Of a stretch of 64,000 nt of DNA, positions 33,847 through 43,025 are shown one piece after another. The stretch is from Labilibacter marinus. Lineage in GTDB: Bacteria; Bacteroidota; Bacteroidia; Bacteroidales; Marinilabiliaceae. The DNA lies in contig NZ_LXYE02000018.1 of assembly GCF_001659685.2 (NCBI RefSeq), forward strand, positions 1 to 64,000, given 5' to 3'. Position 1 is the stretch's first letter. Every line of letters begins with the position of its first letter. The notes under the pieces were generated by a model that saw only the letters and a program-made list of their open reading frames with translations, had not been told where the DNA came from and ran no database searches. A program made the position numbers and the translations under genes.

Positions 33847-34395
33847 ATGAATAAAAAAATACTTTTAGTACTGTTACTAGCATTTAATTTTACATCATCT
33901 TATATTACAGCTGGCGATTTAGAAATTAACTATAGCCATAGGTCACTCATCAAAGAGCTAGAAAAACAACTTAGTTCTGACACCAGTGCATTAACTGAAA
34001 TTAAACTAACGGAAGCGTATTACAAAGGTAAGTTCTATGAGCTTAATGGTTCAAATGAGAGTTTTGTATACATAGGAAGAGTTAATAGTTGCCGAGCAGG
34101 CGGATGTGCTATCTCTAGCGAAAATAAAGGTCCTTCGGAATACTTTGATTACTTTATATTTTTTGATAAAACGGGCCAGGTTACTTTTGTAAAAATTTTT
34201 AACTACGCTGCCACACACGGTCATGAGGTAATGGCTAAAGGGTGGCTAAAACAATATAGGGGCTACAGTAGCAAAAAAAATTTAGAAGTAGGTAAAGAGG
34301 TCGACACTATTTCTGGTGCAACCATATCAGTAAATGCAATTACTGAAGACATTAAAATAAAAACTACTTTGCTATCTAATTACCTAGAAAAATAA
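33847..34395 (+). CDS. Exported FMN-binding-domain protein
   Basis: A 182-residue exported protein with a signal sequence (KKILLVLLLAFNFTSSYITA). It resembles the periplasmic FMN-binding domain of RnfG and NqrC. The C-terminal motif VDTISGATISV contains the SGAT tetrapeptide in which Thr receives FMN through a phosphoester bond made by ApbE. A second feature is CRAGGC (about residues 76-81), a Cys pair that could form a disulfide or bind a cofactor. Being on its own next to a porin suggests a small periplasmic or surface electron carrier; no Rnf or Nqr genes are nearby. The partner and electron route are unknown. Confidence 0.72.
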   Translation: MNKKILLVLLLAFNFTSSYITAGDLEINYSHRSLIKELEKQLSSDTSALTEIKLTEAYYKGKFYELNGSNESFVYIGRVNSCRAGGCAISSENKGPSEYFDYFIFFDKTGQVTFVKIFNYAATHGHEVMAKGWLKQYRGYSSKKNLEVGKEVDTISGATISVNAITEDIKIKTTLLSNYLEK

Positions 34396-34632
34396 TTGTT
34401 TCAACTCAATTTTCAGTTTAAATAACTCGTTTATCATCGATTCTAATTATTTACTCAAAGCTTTAAAAATTTCATCCTAATTATTGAAACATTATTCGTT
34501 TAATCATAGTTAAATTAAAATATGGACCATTTTATATAAATGTTTAAAAAATGGTTTCAAAAAATGATTTTTGGCTTCATAATTGATATAAGTATTGAAG
34601 TATATTTTATTAACCTTTAAACTAGAAATGTT

Positions 34633-34824
34633 ATGATGGAGAAAGAGACCTCAACGTTAGAAACGGAAATTATTTCTTTTGTATCTAAAAAGCAACAAGT
34701 TCACATTGGTGAGATTTTTAAGAATTTAAAAATTTCTCAGAAGAAAGGAATGAATTATGTTATTTCAATGATTAACCAAGGAAAGTTATCGTATGCATCA
34801 AACAATCAAGTTACCGCATCATAA
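34633..34824 (+). CDS. Small winged-helix-like protein
   Basis: A 63-residue protein predicted to be mainly helical with a C-terminal beta hairpin: LETEIISFVSKKQQVHIGEIFKNLKISQKKGMNYVISMINQGKLSYAS. The order helix, helix, recognition helix, wing is that of a minimal DNA-binding winged helix, but I do not recognise a named family. It is preceded by 237 nt of A/T-rich sequence, within which ACCATTTT and AAAATGGT can pair (near 34527-34557), and is followed by a strong terminator at 34869, which supports a real independent gene. Confidence 0.6.
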   Translation: MMEKETSTLETEIISFVSKKQQVHIGEIFKNLKISQKKGMNYVISMINQGKLSYASNNQVTAS

Positions 34825-34868
34825 AAAAACCGACCAGGTTGAATGCGAGAAACAAGACTCACACATTT

Positions 34869-34904
34869 AAAACTTCCTTTTATTGATTAATTGGAAGTTT
34901 TTTT
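34869..34904 (+). terminator. Terminator of the small winged-helix gene
   Basis: AAAACTTCC (34869-34877) and GGAAGTTTT (34893-34901) form a 9-bp stem followed by a T-run and then ATGCCC. The T7-ATGCCCTT end is shared with both copies of the structured RNA near 26.2 and 26.4 kb. Confidence 0.8.
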
Positions 34905-34924
34905 ATGCCCTTTTTTGATGGAAT

Positions 34925-34961
34925 AAAAAAACCTCCTTCCTATAAACTTAGAAAAGAGGTT
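34925..34961 (-). terminator. Terminator of the zinc peptidase gene
   Basis: On the minus strand AACCTC (complement of 34956-34961) pairs with GAGGTT (complement of 34930-34935), followed by TTTTT. It lies about 25 nt after the peptidase stop codon. Confidence 0.65.
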
Positions 34962-34984
34962 ATATATTATATTATCCTACATAA

Positions 34985-35683
34985 TTAATCACCACTGCCT
35001 ACATATCGCAATATGTAATATAGCAATGTTACTAATGCAGATAAAGCTGCAACTACATAGGTATAAGCTGCCCACTTAAGTGCATCTTTAGCTTGATCAT
35101 GAACCTCACCCCTTGCAACTCCACTATCATCCAACCAAACTAAAGCACGCTGTGTTGCATTAATTTCTACAGGAAGTGTAATAAAAGCAAACAAAGTAAA
35201 AACAGCATAACAGCCTATTATAATTTGCATGGCTAAGTCGTAAGGCAAAATACCTGGAAGCATCATACCTCCAAAAATCATTACCATAAACATGATATTC
35301 AATACTCTTGAACTTACATTTTGAATAGGTACAAGTGCCGACCTCATCTCCAAAGGTGCGTACCCTTCGGCATGCTGAACCGCATGACCACATTCATGTG
35401 CCGCCACTGCTGCAGCAGAAACACCTTGCCCTGCATAAACCTCAGGACTCAGATTAACCGTTTTATTGGTCGGATTATAGTGATCTGTCAACTGTCCTCG
35501 AACCGAAACTACACGCACATCATGTATATTGTTGTCTCGAAGCATTTTTTCAGCAACATCTCTACCTGTCATTCCATGTCCTAAAGGAATGCGCGAATAC
35601 TTTTTAAATTTTGATTTTAACCGTGAGCTTACAATCCAACTCAACAGCATAAATCCTACAAATATGATTATTAAACCCATCAT
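34985..35683 (-). CDS. YugP-like membrane zinc metallopeptidase
   Basis: A 232-residue membrane protein with an N-terminal helix (about 4-18) and three or more C-terminal helices. The zinc motif is HECGHAVQH (about residue 94; HExxH), following the VNLSPEVYAGQGVSAAAVAA stretch typical of the neutral zinc metallopeptidase family that includes Bacillus YugP. Its targets are unknown, although related proteins are thought to act at the inner membrane in quality control. The ATG gives the expected N-terminus. It runs on the same strand as the preceding sensor gene, 61 nt after it. Confidence 0.88.
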   Translation of the reverse strand: MMGLIIIFVGFMLLSWIVSSRLKSKFKKYSRIPLGHGMTGRDVAEKMLRDNNIHDVRVVSVRGQLTDHYNPTNKTVNLSPEVYAGQGVSAAAVAAHECGHAVQHAEGYAPLEMRSALVPIQNVSSRVLNIMFMVMIFGGMMLPGILPYDLAMQIIIGCYAVFTLFAFITLPVEINATQRALVWLDDSGVARGEVHDQAKDALKWAAYTYVVAALSALVTLLYYILRYVGSGD

Positions 35684-35744
35684 TTATCTTTTTAAAAATT
35701 TACTTACTGAAGTCATTCTCAAAAACTCTGCCAATTATAAAAAC

Positions 35745-38700
35745 TTAGGCTTTGGGAAACTCCATTATAAACGAAGCACCAAATCCACTGACACTTTCGC
35801 AGCGAATACTGCCATTCATTACATCGACATACTTTTTAACGATATACAATCCTAATCCGGAACTTGGCACCTCATGCTCTTCAAAAGCCTCCAATGTACT
35901 ATACTTTTCAAAGATACGTTCCTTTTGTTCCTCGGTAAATCCAGGCCCTTTATCATGCACTTCAATCCTTACTTTATCTCCTATCTCTAGCACAATAAGT
36001 TGTATTACTGATTCCTTAGGAGAGTATCGAATTGCGTTAGATACCAAGTTCTCCATAATCTTCACCAAAAGATTCATATCTAACTCAACCGCAATATCTT
36101 TCGCACTTAGATTTATGTTGATGCTTTTCTCATCAGCTCTGGGTCTTAAATTATCCAAAACCCCATTTATCACGGGAAGAATTTCGAAACGATGTGCCTC
36201 ATAATCAAAATCCTCATTGTCAATATTTTTAACCTCTAAAACCTTACTCACCACTTCATTTTGCTGTTGCAGTATCGCTAGCATATTACTTAAAAATTGC
36301 TTTTGATCACCAGAACACTGATTTACAGGATCCTGCATAAAACCTTGCATCTTTCCAATAGCTGCATTCAAAGGCTCCTGCATTCCTTTTACAAACAGCG
36401 CGAACAATTGATTTTTTTCAATATTTAACTCCTCTAATTCCTTCTTCTGCTTATCTAACATATCCTTCTCTCCCAAAATATCTTCATGTTTATCCTGCAG
36501 ATCTCTTTGCTCTTGAACTAAGGTTTGATATTTAGATGCATTTTCAAATGCGATAGAAGCATAATTAGCAATGTTCTTAATAAAGTTAAGATGATAATGC
36601 GTATAAGCGTTCTTTTTTAAACTCTGAACCGAGATAACTCCAATAATTTCGTTGGCCGTTTTTAATGGAACATAAATAACCGATTCAGACTCTGCTCCTG
36701 TTGGCACTGGGCGAATTTGAGTGATATAATGTTTGTATTCGTTATAAAAATCATTGATAAAAATATCTCTATCATGTGTAAATGAATAAACAGCCAAACG
36801 CTCCTTATCTTCTATCAGATATCGTACAAAAGGTTGACGTTCATTTATGATATAAGCGTATGTAAAATCGATGGATTTTTCGTTGGCATTAAACATCCCA
36901 ACCGAAAAAATATCGGTACTCATCACCTTAGAAACAGAATGATATAACAACTCCGAAATTCGTTCCTCAGAAAGATTGGAGGTAACTAATTGACCAATAC
37001 TTGTTAAACGCTCTAAATCGTTATTGGCTGCTTGCAAAGACATGGCTTGTTCCTCCAGCTGTAACTTCTGTTCGAGCAGAACATTGGTTTGCGCACTTAT
37101 CTCTGTCTGATGCTTCTCAATCTCTAACTCCTTTTGACTGAGTTTGGTTTCTAGCTCAAACTTTAAAGACTTTTCTTTCCCAATGCGTATTCTGATTAAT
37201 AAATAAGCACCGCCAATAAGTAAAATTAACACAATAATCCTTAACACCACATACTGATACCAAGCAGGCCTAATCTCAAACGAGTAAGAAACTCCTTCCT
37301 CATTCCAAACACCATCATTATTACAAGCAATTGCTTTAAAAGTATAACTTCCAGGACTCAAGGCAGGATAAAAAGCCATGTTAAAATCATTCTCAGGTGA
37401 CCAGTTATTTTCGATGGGTTCTAACTTCCATTTGTATTTTGTTTTTTCAGGAACCATATAACTTAAGGCATCAAACACAAAGGCCAAATGGTTTTTATCG
37501 TGCGGTAAGCTAAGATTTTCGGGCAATGAGAACCATGGACTTATAGAATCATATTCCGCCTTAAGGGAATCTGATTCCCAATTTGGTTTATCAAAATTCA
37601 ATAAAACCTTTCGCAGATAAACGGGCGGTTCCAGATAATTGGTGCGCTCAGCTGCAGGATTATACATCATGGCTCCATTAATAGTACCAAACCATAATCT
37701 TCCATCTTTATCCAATAAGTTACAGCCCCCATTATTTTCAATTCCAATAAAACCATCATCTTTATCAAAGTTTTGAATAGAAATCACTTTCCCACTCTGA
37801 TCGATAGTTAGTTTGTCAACTCCATTCTGTGTTCCTGCCCAAATATTTCCTTCATTATCGGCAATGACGGAATAAATATTATCTGACCTTACACCATTCG
37901 ATGAATCGTAAAAAGTAAAACGCTCTCCATCGTATCTATTTAAACCGCCTGTAAATGTGGCAAACCACAGGTTACCCATTTTATCCTCAGCTGTTTGCAA
38001 CACCCATGCGGAATTTAATTGATCATTATCCGTAAAATGTACAAAAGATTCATGATCATACTTATAAACACCTTTGGTTGTAGATATCCATAAATTCTTT
38101 TTAGAATCGGTGAATAAATTGGTGATAAACGAGGACTTCAAGCCTGAGTTACTTGGTTTAAACCATTCCTTTTTACCGCCAATAGTATACTTGAGTAAAC
38201 CTGCTCCATAAACAGCAAAATATATAGCATCACCCTGTTTCAGCATATCTATTACAGGAACTTTATTAGCAAAACCATACTTATCACCAACTCGGGTAAA
38301 CTTTTTATAGTCATATTCATAAAGGCCAGAAAGTGTTGCCAACAAGATGTTTCCGTTTGGAAGGCTCAACATTTTTCTTGTTTGCCCAATATTTTTGTCT
38401 TTCGAGGCTTCTAGTTGCTTAACTCTATTTCCATCATATACCGACAAAGTATTACTATCATCTCCTAAGTATATATGTCCATTACGAGCTTGAAAAATAC
38501 TTCGTATAATATTACCCCCTAATCCGCTATCTTCATTAAAAGAAACAAATTTATCACCGCCATATTTAAACAGACCAGAACCACTTGTTCCAAACCACAT
38601 ATTCCCTTCTCTATCCTCACCAAACGAAGTTACTAATGACGTTTTTAATCCATTGGCTTTGTTAAAAATGGTTGGTTCGTTATCTTTAAAATACACAATT

Positions 38701-39542
38701 CCTCCTGATGCAACAGCCACCCACACGCCGCCATCTCTATCTTCATAAACTCTAAAAACCTTATCCAAAGGCATATTATTTGGCCAATTGACTTTCTTTG
38801 TTTCTCCATCTAAACTTAATTGTAAAAGTTCCTGCGAAAGTCCTTTTTTATCAAAAGATAACACCCATTGATTTCTGTATTTATCTTGCAATAAAGGCAC
38901 GATAATATGATCTTTCAGTCCGTATTCATCCTTAATTTTAGACTCGTTTATTTTACCATTTTCTATTTCGCAAACACCAGCACTTGTAGATATCATAACT
39001 TTTCGAGGCCCAGCCTGCGACATAAAAAATATCTTTTGATCTTTAAATATCTCGGGGTTTTGATCGGTAAAGTTGACGACCTCACCATTAAGAAACTGAT
39101 AAATCACACGCTTGCCTGTAACTGCTCTAGCCAATGCCCAAACCGATCCATCTACTGTTTCTAAAAATTGTATTCTATCCTGAAATAGGGCCGTATCTGA
39201 TTTTAAATATGGATGATAATTTTCCCCATCATATTTCACAATGCCCTTAGGCGACCCAATCCATAAGTCGTAATTATTATCACTATAAAGCCCCATGACC
39301 AAATCTTCGAGTAAGCCATGTTTTTTGGTGAATATTTCAAACTCTACACCATTAAATCTACACAAACCACCTCCATTGGTCCCCAACCATAGGTATCCAA
39401 ACTGATCCTCAGCAATATCGTTCACCTCAGATTGTGGCAATCCTTCTTCTAATGAATACTGTCGAAAGAAATGATGCTGCGCCGTTAAAACCAACGGAAA
39501 CACAAGCATGCAAAAAGCAAAATATATAAATCGTGATCTCAT
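35745..39542 (-). CDS. Propeller-type sensor with GAF and histidine-kinase-like ATPase, H-box His missing
   Basis: A 1265-residue envelope sensor. The start at 39542 gives a signal peptide (RSRFIYFAFCMLVFPLVLTAQ); 14 further codons upstream lack sense. Next comes a periplasmic ligand-binding double beta-propeller (about 25-690, repeats such as DQFGYLWLGTNGGGLCRFNG and DREGNMWFGTSGSGLFKY), a Y_Y_Y domain (about 700-790), one membrane helix, a coiled coil, a GAF domain (about 880-1020), a second coiled coil, and a kinase core. The ATPase motifs are intact: NLVSNAIRYSP, DKGPGF and GLGLYIVK. In the dimerisation helix the sequence NQLFALFVKGMQEPLN aligns with N.LF.IIAHDLR.PLN, and Lys occupies the His position. 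It therefore may not autophosphorylate on His. No response regulator is adjacent. Confidence 0.85.
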   Translation of the reverse strand: MRSRFIYFAFCMLVFPLVLTAQHHFFRQYSLEEGLPQSEVNDIAEDQFGYLWLGTNGGGLCRFNGVEFEIFTKKHGLLEDLVMGLYSDNNYDLWIGSPKGIVKYDGENYHPYLKSDTALFQDRIQFLETVDGSVWALARAVTGKRVIYQFLNGEVVNFTDQNPEIFKDQKIFFMSQAGPRKVMISTSAGVCEIENGKINESKIKDEYGLKDHIIVPLLQDKYRNQWVLSFDKKGLSQELLQLSLDGETKKVNWPNNMPLDKVFRVYEDRDGGVWVAVASGGIVYFKDNEPTIFNKANGLKTSLVTSFGEDREGNMWFGTSGSGLFKYGGDKFVSFNEDSGLGGNIIRSIFQARNGHIYLGDDSNTLSVYDGNRVKQLEASKDKNIGQTRKMLSLPNGNILLATLSGLYEYDYKKFTRVGDKYGFANKVPVIDMLKQGDAIYFAVYGAGLLKYTIGGKKEWFKPSNSGLKSSFITNLFTDSKKNLWISTTKGVYKYDHESFVHFTDNDQLNSAWVLQTAEDKMGNLWFATFTGGLNRYDGERFTFYDSSNGVRSDNIYSVIADNEGNIWAGTQNGVDKLTIDQSGKVISIQNFDKDDGFIGIENNGGCNLLDKDGRLWFGTINGAMMYNPAAERTNYLEPPVYLRKVLLNFDKPNWESDSLKAEYDSISPWFSLPENLSLPHDKNHLAFVFDALSYMVPEKTKYKWKLEPIENNWSPENDFNMAFYPALSPGSYTFKAIACNNDGVWNEEGVSYSFEIRPAWYQYVVLRIIVLILLIGGAYLLIRIRIGKEKSLKFELETKLSQKELEIEKHQTEISAQTNVLLEQKLQLEEQAMSLQAANNDLERLTSIGQLVTSNLSEERISELLYHSVSKVMSTDIFSVGMFNANEKSIDFTYAYIINERQPFVRYLIEDKERLAVYSFTHDRDIFINDFYNEYKHYITQIRPVPTGAESESVIYVPLKTANEIIGVISVQSLKKNAYTHYHLNFIKNIANYASIAFENASKYQTLVQEQRDLQDKHEDILGEKDMLDKQKKELEELNIEKNQLFALFVKGMQEPLNAAIGKMQGFMQDPVNQCSGDQKQFLSNMLAILQQQNEVVSKVLEVKNIDNEDFDYEAHRFEILPVINGVLDNLRPRADEKSININLSAKDIAVELDMNLLVKIMENLVSNAIRYSPKESVIQLIVLEIGDKVRIEVHDKGPGFTEEQKERIFEKYSTLEAFEEHEVPSSGLGLYIVKKYVDVMNGSIRCESVSGFGASFIMEFPKA

Positions 39543-39742
39543 AATATTAAAATAATTAGTATCGAGATAAATAAATCCAGACACAAGACAATGGATTTTG
39601 AAAGCTATATCACAGTTTCAAAAACACGGTACCAAATGCACTATTTCAAGCATTTGAAATTTACATTAAACTAAAGGAATCCTTTTTTCGTATCTAAGTT
39701 GACAAAGAAAAAAGGTTTTAAAGAAAAGACAATGAAAATGAA

Positions 39743-41251
39743 CTAAAACCTAAAATAAATAAATGGTTTTATATCCATTAGGCTAAATTGATAAATAATT
39801 ACACCAAAAGCAATAACTAATATCATCTTTATAACAATATTAGCCTTAATTAGTTTGATTTTAATTAACCTTTCTAATTCAGAAGGAAGCCAATGCAACA
39901 TAAACCCTATAAACAAGACTATTAACACATTAGAATACGAATCGAACAAAAGCTTTAAATCGTATAACGAGAATGCGGTTTTTAAACGAATAAAGAACAA
40001 TTGTAAAGTTTCTAAATCTGGCGATCGGAATACAATCCAGGTAAGTACAATAAAATGAAATGTTATAAGAAACCCAATAAACTTAGGCACTCTTAATCCT
40101 GCTTTTTTAAACATTCCGAACAACACCTTTTCAATAAGTAAAGCTAATCCATGAAGCACTCCCCAAATAATAAACAACCATCCTGCTCCGTGCCATAATC
40201 CGCCAAGCAACATGGTTATCATTAAATTAACTCCTCTCCGAACTGTTCCTTTTCGACTACCCCCTAACGGGATATATAAATAATCTCTTAACCACGAGGA
40301 TAATGAGATATGCCAGCGCCTCCAAAAGTCAGTTACAGATGTAGCTACGTATGGCAAATTAAAATTATTTGGTAATTTAAAACCGAGTATTAAAGCCACA
40401 CCAATGGCAATGTCGGTATAACCAGAAAAGTCGCAATAAATTTGCAAAGCGTAGGCATAAGCCCCCATCAATAACTCCACACCGCTATACATCATGGGTG
40501 CATCAAATACTCTATCTACTAAATTGACCGATAGATAATCGGAGATGACCATCTTTTTAAACAAGCCGCCCATGATAAGCCATACAGCCCACCAAAATCG
40601 CTTTTCCGACAAGGCATATTTTTGATGCAATTGAGGAATAAATTCCCACGCCCTGACAATTGGCCCAGCCACTAACTGGGGAAAGAATGATACATAAAAG
40701 CCAAAATCTAATATATTCTTAACAGGCTCTATCCTACCTCGATAAACATCTACTGAATAGCTAATGGTTTGAAAGGTAAAAAATGATATTCCTACGGGTA
40801 AGATAATTCGAGCAGCATCAATTTCTGTATTAAATAAAGCATTAGTAAATACCGTAAAATAGTTAACTACTTCTATGTTTACATCTAAAGTCTGATGGAT
40901 AATATCCGCAATAAAATAACTGTATTTGAAATAAGCTAGCACCCCTAAATTAACCATGAGGCTTAATATCAATAGCACCTTCCGTGTCGTTTTTTTATGG
41001 GCATGACCAATTCCTAAGCCAATACTATAATCAACCAATGTTGAAAACAACAACAAGAAAAAATAATAACCTCCTGCTTTATAATAAAAAAAGATACTCG
41101 CTAAAAACAAAAAAGCATTTCGTAACACACTCTTTTTATACAAAATAGCATTCCCTAACAAAACCACTCCATAGAAAAGCCAAAACAGATAATGTGTAAA
41201 AACAAAACCAGCATCCGGGTCATACTTTAATATAGAAATGAGCTGTTCCAA
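39743..41251 (-). CDS. MBOAT-family O-acyltransferase (AlgI/DltB-like)
   Basis: A 502-residue polytopic membrane protein. The MBOAT signature is clear in the region DFWRRWHISLSSWLRDYLYIPLGGSRKG and the catalytic His in LLGGLWHGAGWLFIIWGVLHG. The N-terminal half includes VGISFFTFQTISYSVDVYRG and FFPQLVAGPIVRAWEFIPQ, typical of AlgI-type proteins. It would transfer an acetyl group from the cytoplasm to a periplasmic polysaccharide or other acceptor. The start is a TTG, as no usable ATG precedes the first helix. The next gene upstream on this strand encodes an SGNH protein, the usual partner that completes acetyl transfer. Confidence 0.9.
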   Translation of the reverse strand: MEQLISILKYDPDAGFVFTHYLFWLFYGVVLLGNAILYKKSVLRNAFLFLASIFFYYKAGGYYFFLLLFSTLVDYSIGLGIGHAHKKTTRKVLLILSLMVNLGVLAYFKYSYFIADIIHQTLDVNIEVVNYFTVFTNALFNTEIDAARIILPVGISFFTFQTISYSVDVYRGRIEPVKNILDFGFYVSFFPQLVAGPIVRAWEFIPQLHQKYALSEKRFWWAVWLIMGGLFKKMVISDYLSVNLVDRVFDAPMMYSGVELLMGAYAYALQIYCDFSGYTDIAIGVALILGFKLPNNFNLPYVATSVTDFWRRWHISLSSWLRDYLYIPLGGSRKGTVRRGVNLMITMLLGGLWHGAGWLFIIWGVLHGLALLIEKVLFGMFKKAGLRVPKFIGFLITFHFIVLTWIVFRSPDLETLQLFFIRLKTAFSLYDLKLLFDSYSNVLIVLFIGFMLHWLPSELERLIKIKLIKANIVIKMILVIAFGVIIYQFSLMDIKPFIYFRF

Positions 41252-41313
41252 GCGAGATTATTAGCTTTAAAATGATGTAAAGATAGGTATTATACTGGTT
41301 GAACGTATAAATG

Positions 41314-42768
41314 TTACTTTTGAGATTTAACAATAATAGAATCCTTCTCTGCTTCCTGATAATTATTAAATTCACTCATGATGGCATCGAAAATCCATTG
41401 TGCTACTTTCTTTCCTCCGGGTTTATTAAAATGGGTATAATCAGACATGGCCAACTTAGGGTCCCCATTCACCCAAGTAATCATCGAGCCTTCACCTCCC
41501 ATTACCTCAAACAAATCGAAAAATGCAAAACCAGCCTTAAAAGCTGCTTGCTTCTGAGCTTCTTTAATTTTTACGATATGATGATAAGATTCTACTTTAC
41601 CTGCCGACAGCTTGGCTACATCTCCAACACCAACAACTACCACAGGAACTCCAGGCATCGTTCTTTTTAATATCTCCAGTTGGCGATAGAAGGTAATACG
41701 ATAGAAATCATACTCCTCCGTAACCGTTGGCACCATATTGGTTCCGTATTGCAAAACAACCATGCCAATATTCATATATTCGGCCATCGATTGATACAAT
41801 TCCTGATTAGTTTTATCCAGTCGTGGCGACGATTGTCCTCGCATCGATATATTATCCAAGGCCACACCGCTCACACTATCCAAGCTTAGTCCTAAAAACA
41901 GAGGACTCTCTTTAGATTCAAAACTTAATGAAAATTTCTTAGGAGCTTCCTCAAAAGTCCAATTCACCTCAGTTATATTTTCATCTACCGCCAAAGAGTC
42001 CGTACTAATTAAATCGCGCCCCCAATAAGCATTGATAGTTAATGGCTCCTGAATGCTTTTTAAGAATAAGCGTGTTTTGTAAAACCTAGTAGCTTTAGGC
42101 ATAGCTAAACCCGACCTCTCAATAAAAACAGTAGACTCTCCTACTGAATCTATTTTAGAAACCTTGCCCATAATACCGTACTGATTATCCTGAATTAATC
42201 TAGGATAATTATAGACCACATGCTCACTCCATGCTCCTTCATTTTTTATCCATACGGACGGAAACTGTTTCTGTGGGTCGTACAAAGGAACCAACCCGGG
42301 CCCCGAACCATGAAATTTTTGCTGAAAACGCTCTCTTAAATATTTAGAAATCCTATCTCCTTCTATTTGAGAATCTCCCATATGAAGAATACGAATGATT
42401 TTATTAGAATCCTTAGCTGTAGAAACCTTCTGATAAAATCCATAAAGCATTTCTCTAAACTCTTCAGGATATTTCAATTGAGGTATACTTGATATGCTAT
42501 CAACGACTAATGTATCCTGAGCTAAACTATCCACAAGGGGTAAACCCTCTATTGTTATTGAATCTATTCGAACAGAATCTATACTCGCCACCAACAACGA
42601 ATCCGCTGCCTGCTGCTCTCTTTTTAAAATCTGCTCCAAAGAAATCCATCGGAATGTTAATCCTGTATCGCCCAGTTTCCATCCTACAGCAGGAATAAAA
42701 TAACTAAGCGTACCTAACGCAAAGAAAATAATCAGAAAATATAAAAATATTTTGGGAGGTTTAATCAT
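41314..42768 (-). CDS. SGNH/GDSL-type protein, partner of the MBOAT acyltransferase
   Basis: A 484-residue protein anchored by one N-terminal membrane helix (residues about 7-27; the ATG at 42768 gives MIKPPKIFLYFLIIFFALGTLSYF). The extracytoplasmic part holds the SGNH blocks: GDSQIEGDRIS (block I, about residue 150), a glycine-rich block, GTNM (block III), and the terminal DYTHFNKPGG with Asp and His of the catalytic pair. Residues 40-130 are a low-complexity, Asp/Ser-rich linker. Its placement 62 nt upstream of the MBOAT gene suggests a two-component O-acetylation system like AlgI with AlgJ/AlgX or PatA with PatB. The acceptor (surface glycan or peptidoglycan) is unknown. Confidence 0.82.
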   Translation of the reverse strand: MIKPPKIFLYFLIIFFALGTLSYFIPAVGWKLGDTGLTFRWISLEQILKREQQAADSLLVASIDSVRIDSITIEGLPLVDSLAQDTLVVDSISSIPQLKYPEEFREMLYGFYQKVSTAKDSNKIIRILHMGDSQIEGDRISKYLRERFQQKFHGSGPGLVPLYDPQKQFPSVWIKNEGAWSEHVVYNYPRLIQDNQYGIMGKVSKIDSVGESTVFIERSGLAMPKATRFYKTRLFLKSIQEPLTINAYWGRDLISTDSLAVDENITEVNWTFEEAPKKFSLSFESKESPLFLGLSLDSVSGVALDNISMRGQSSPRLDKTNQELYQSMAEYMNIGMVVLQYGTNMVPTVTEEYDFYRITFYRQLEILKRTMPGVPVVVVGVGDVAKLSAGKVESYHHIVKIKEAQKQAAFKAGFAFFDLFEVMGGEGSMITWVNGDPKLAMSDYTHFNKPGGKKVAQWIFDAIMSEFNNYQEAEKDSIIVKSQK

Positions 42769-42857
42769 ATAAGCATTTCCGCATAAAACATATTGTAAAA
42801 GTAAAGATTTGAAGTTATCACACCAAACAACTTCTCCATAAGTATTCTCATATAACC

Positions 42858-42939
42858 TGAGTAGCCTAATCAAACCATGTGAGTAGCTTAATCAGATGAT
42901 CTGAGTAGACTAGTCAAGCCACATGAGCAAGCCACTCAG
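42858..42939. repeat. 22-nt tandem repeat, about 3.7 copies
   Basis: Units start at 42858, 42880, 42902 and 42924, each exactly 22 nt apart. The first three begin TGAGTAG and share the core TGAGTAGnnTAnTCA; the last is partial (TGAGCAAGCC). The units differ by several bases. They sit in the gap between the SGNH gene and metH, upstream of the metH promoter. Confidence 0.75.
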
Positions 42940-43025
42940 CTTTAGCTATAAAAAAACTATTGCCTTACCTTATATTTTAAACATTTTTAGCTGTGCTTAA
43001 CCCCTAAGAAACCAGTATTTTTTGC

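Noticed and set aside
34393-34632. A hidden gene in the A/T-rich gap before the winged-helix protein
   Set aside because: All frames are broken by stops; only a weak hairpin (ACCATTTT/AAAATGGT) is visible.
42858-42939. Short regular repeats considered as a CRISPR array
   Set aside because: Units are adjacent with no spacers, diverged in sequence, only 22 nt long, and no cas genes are present.
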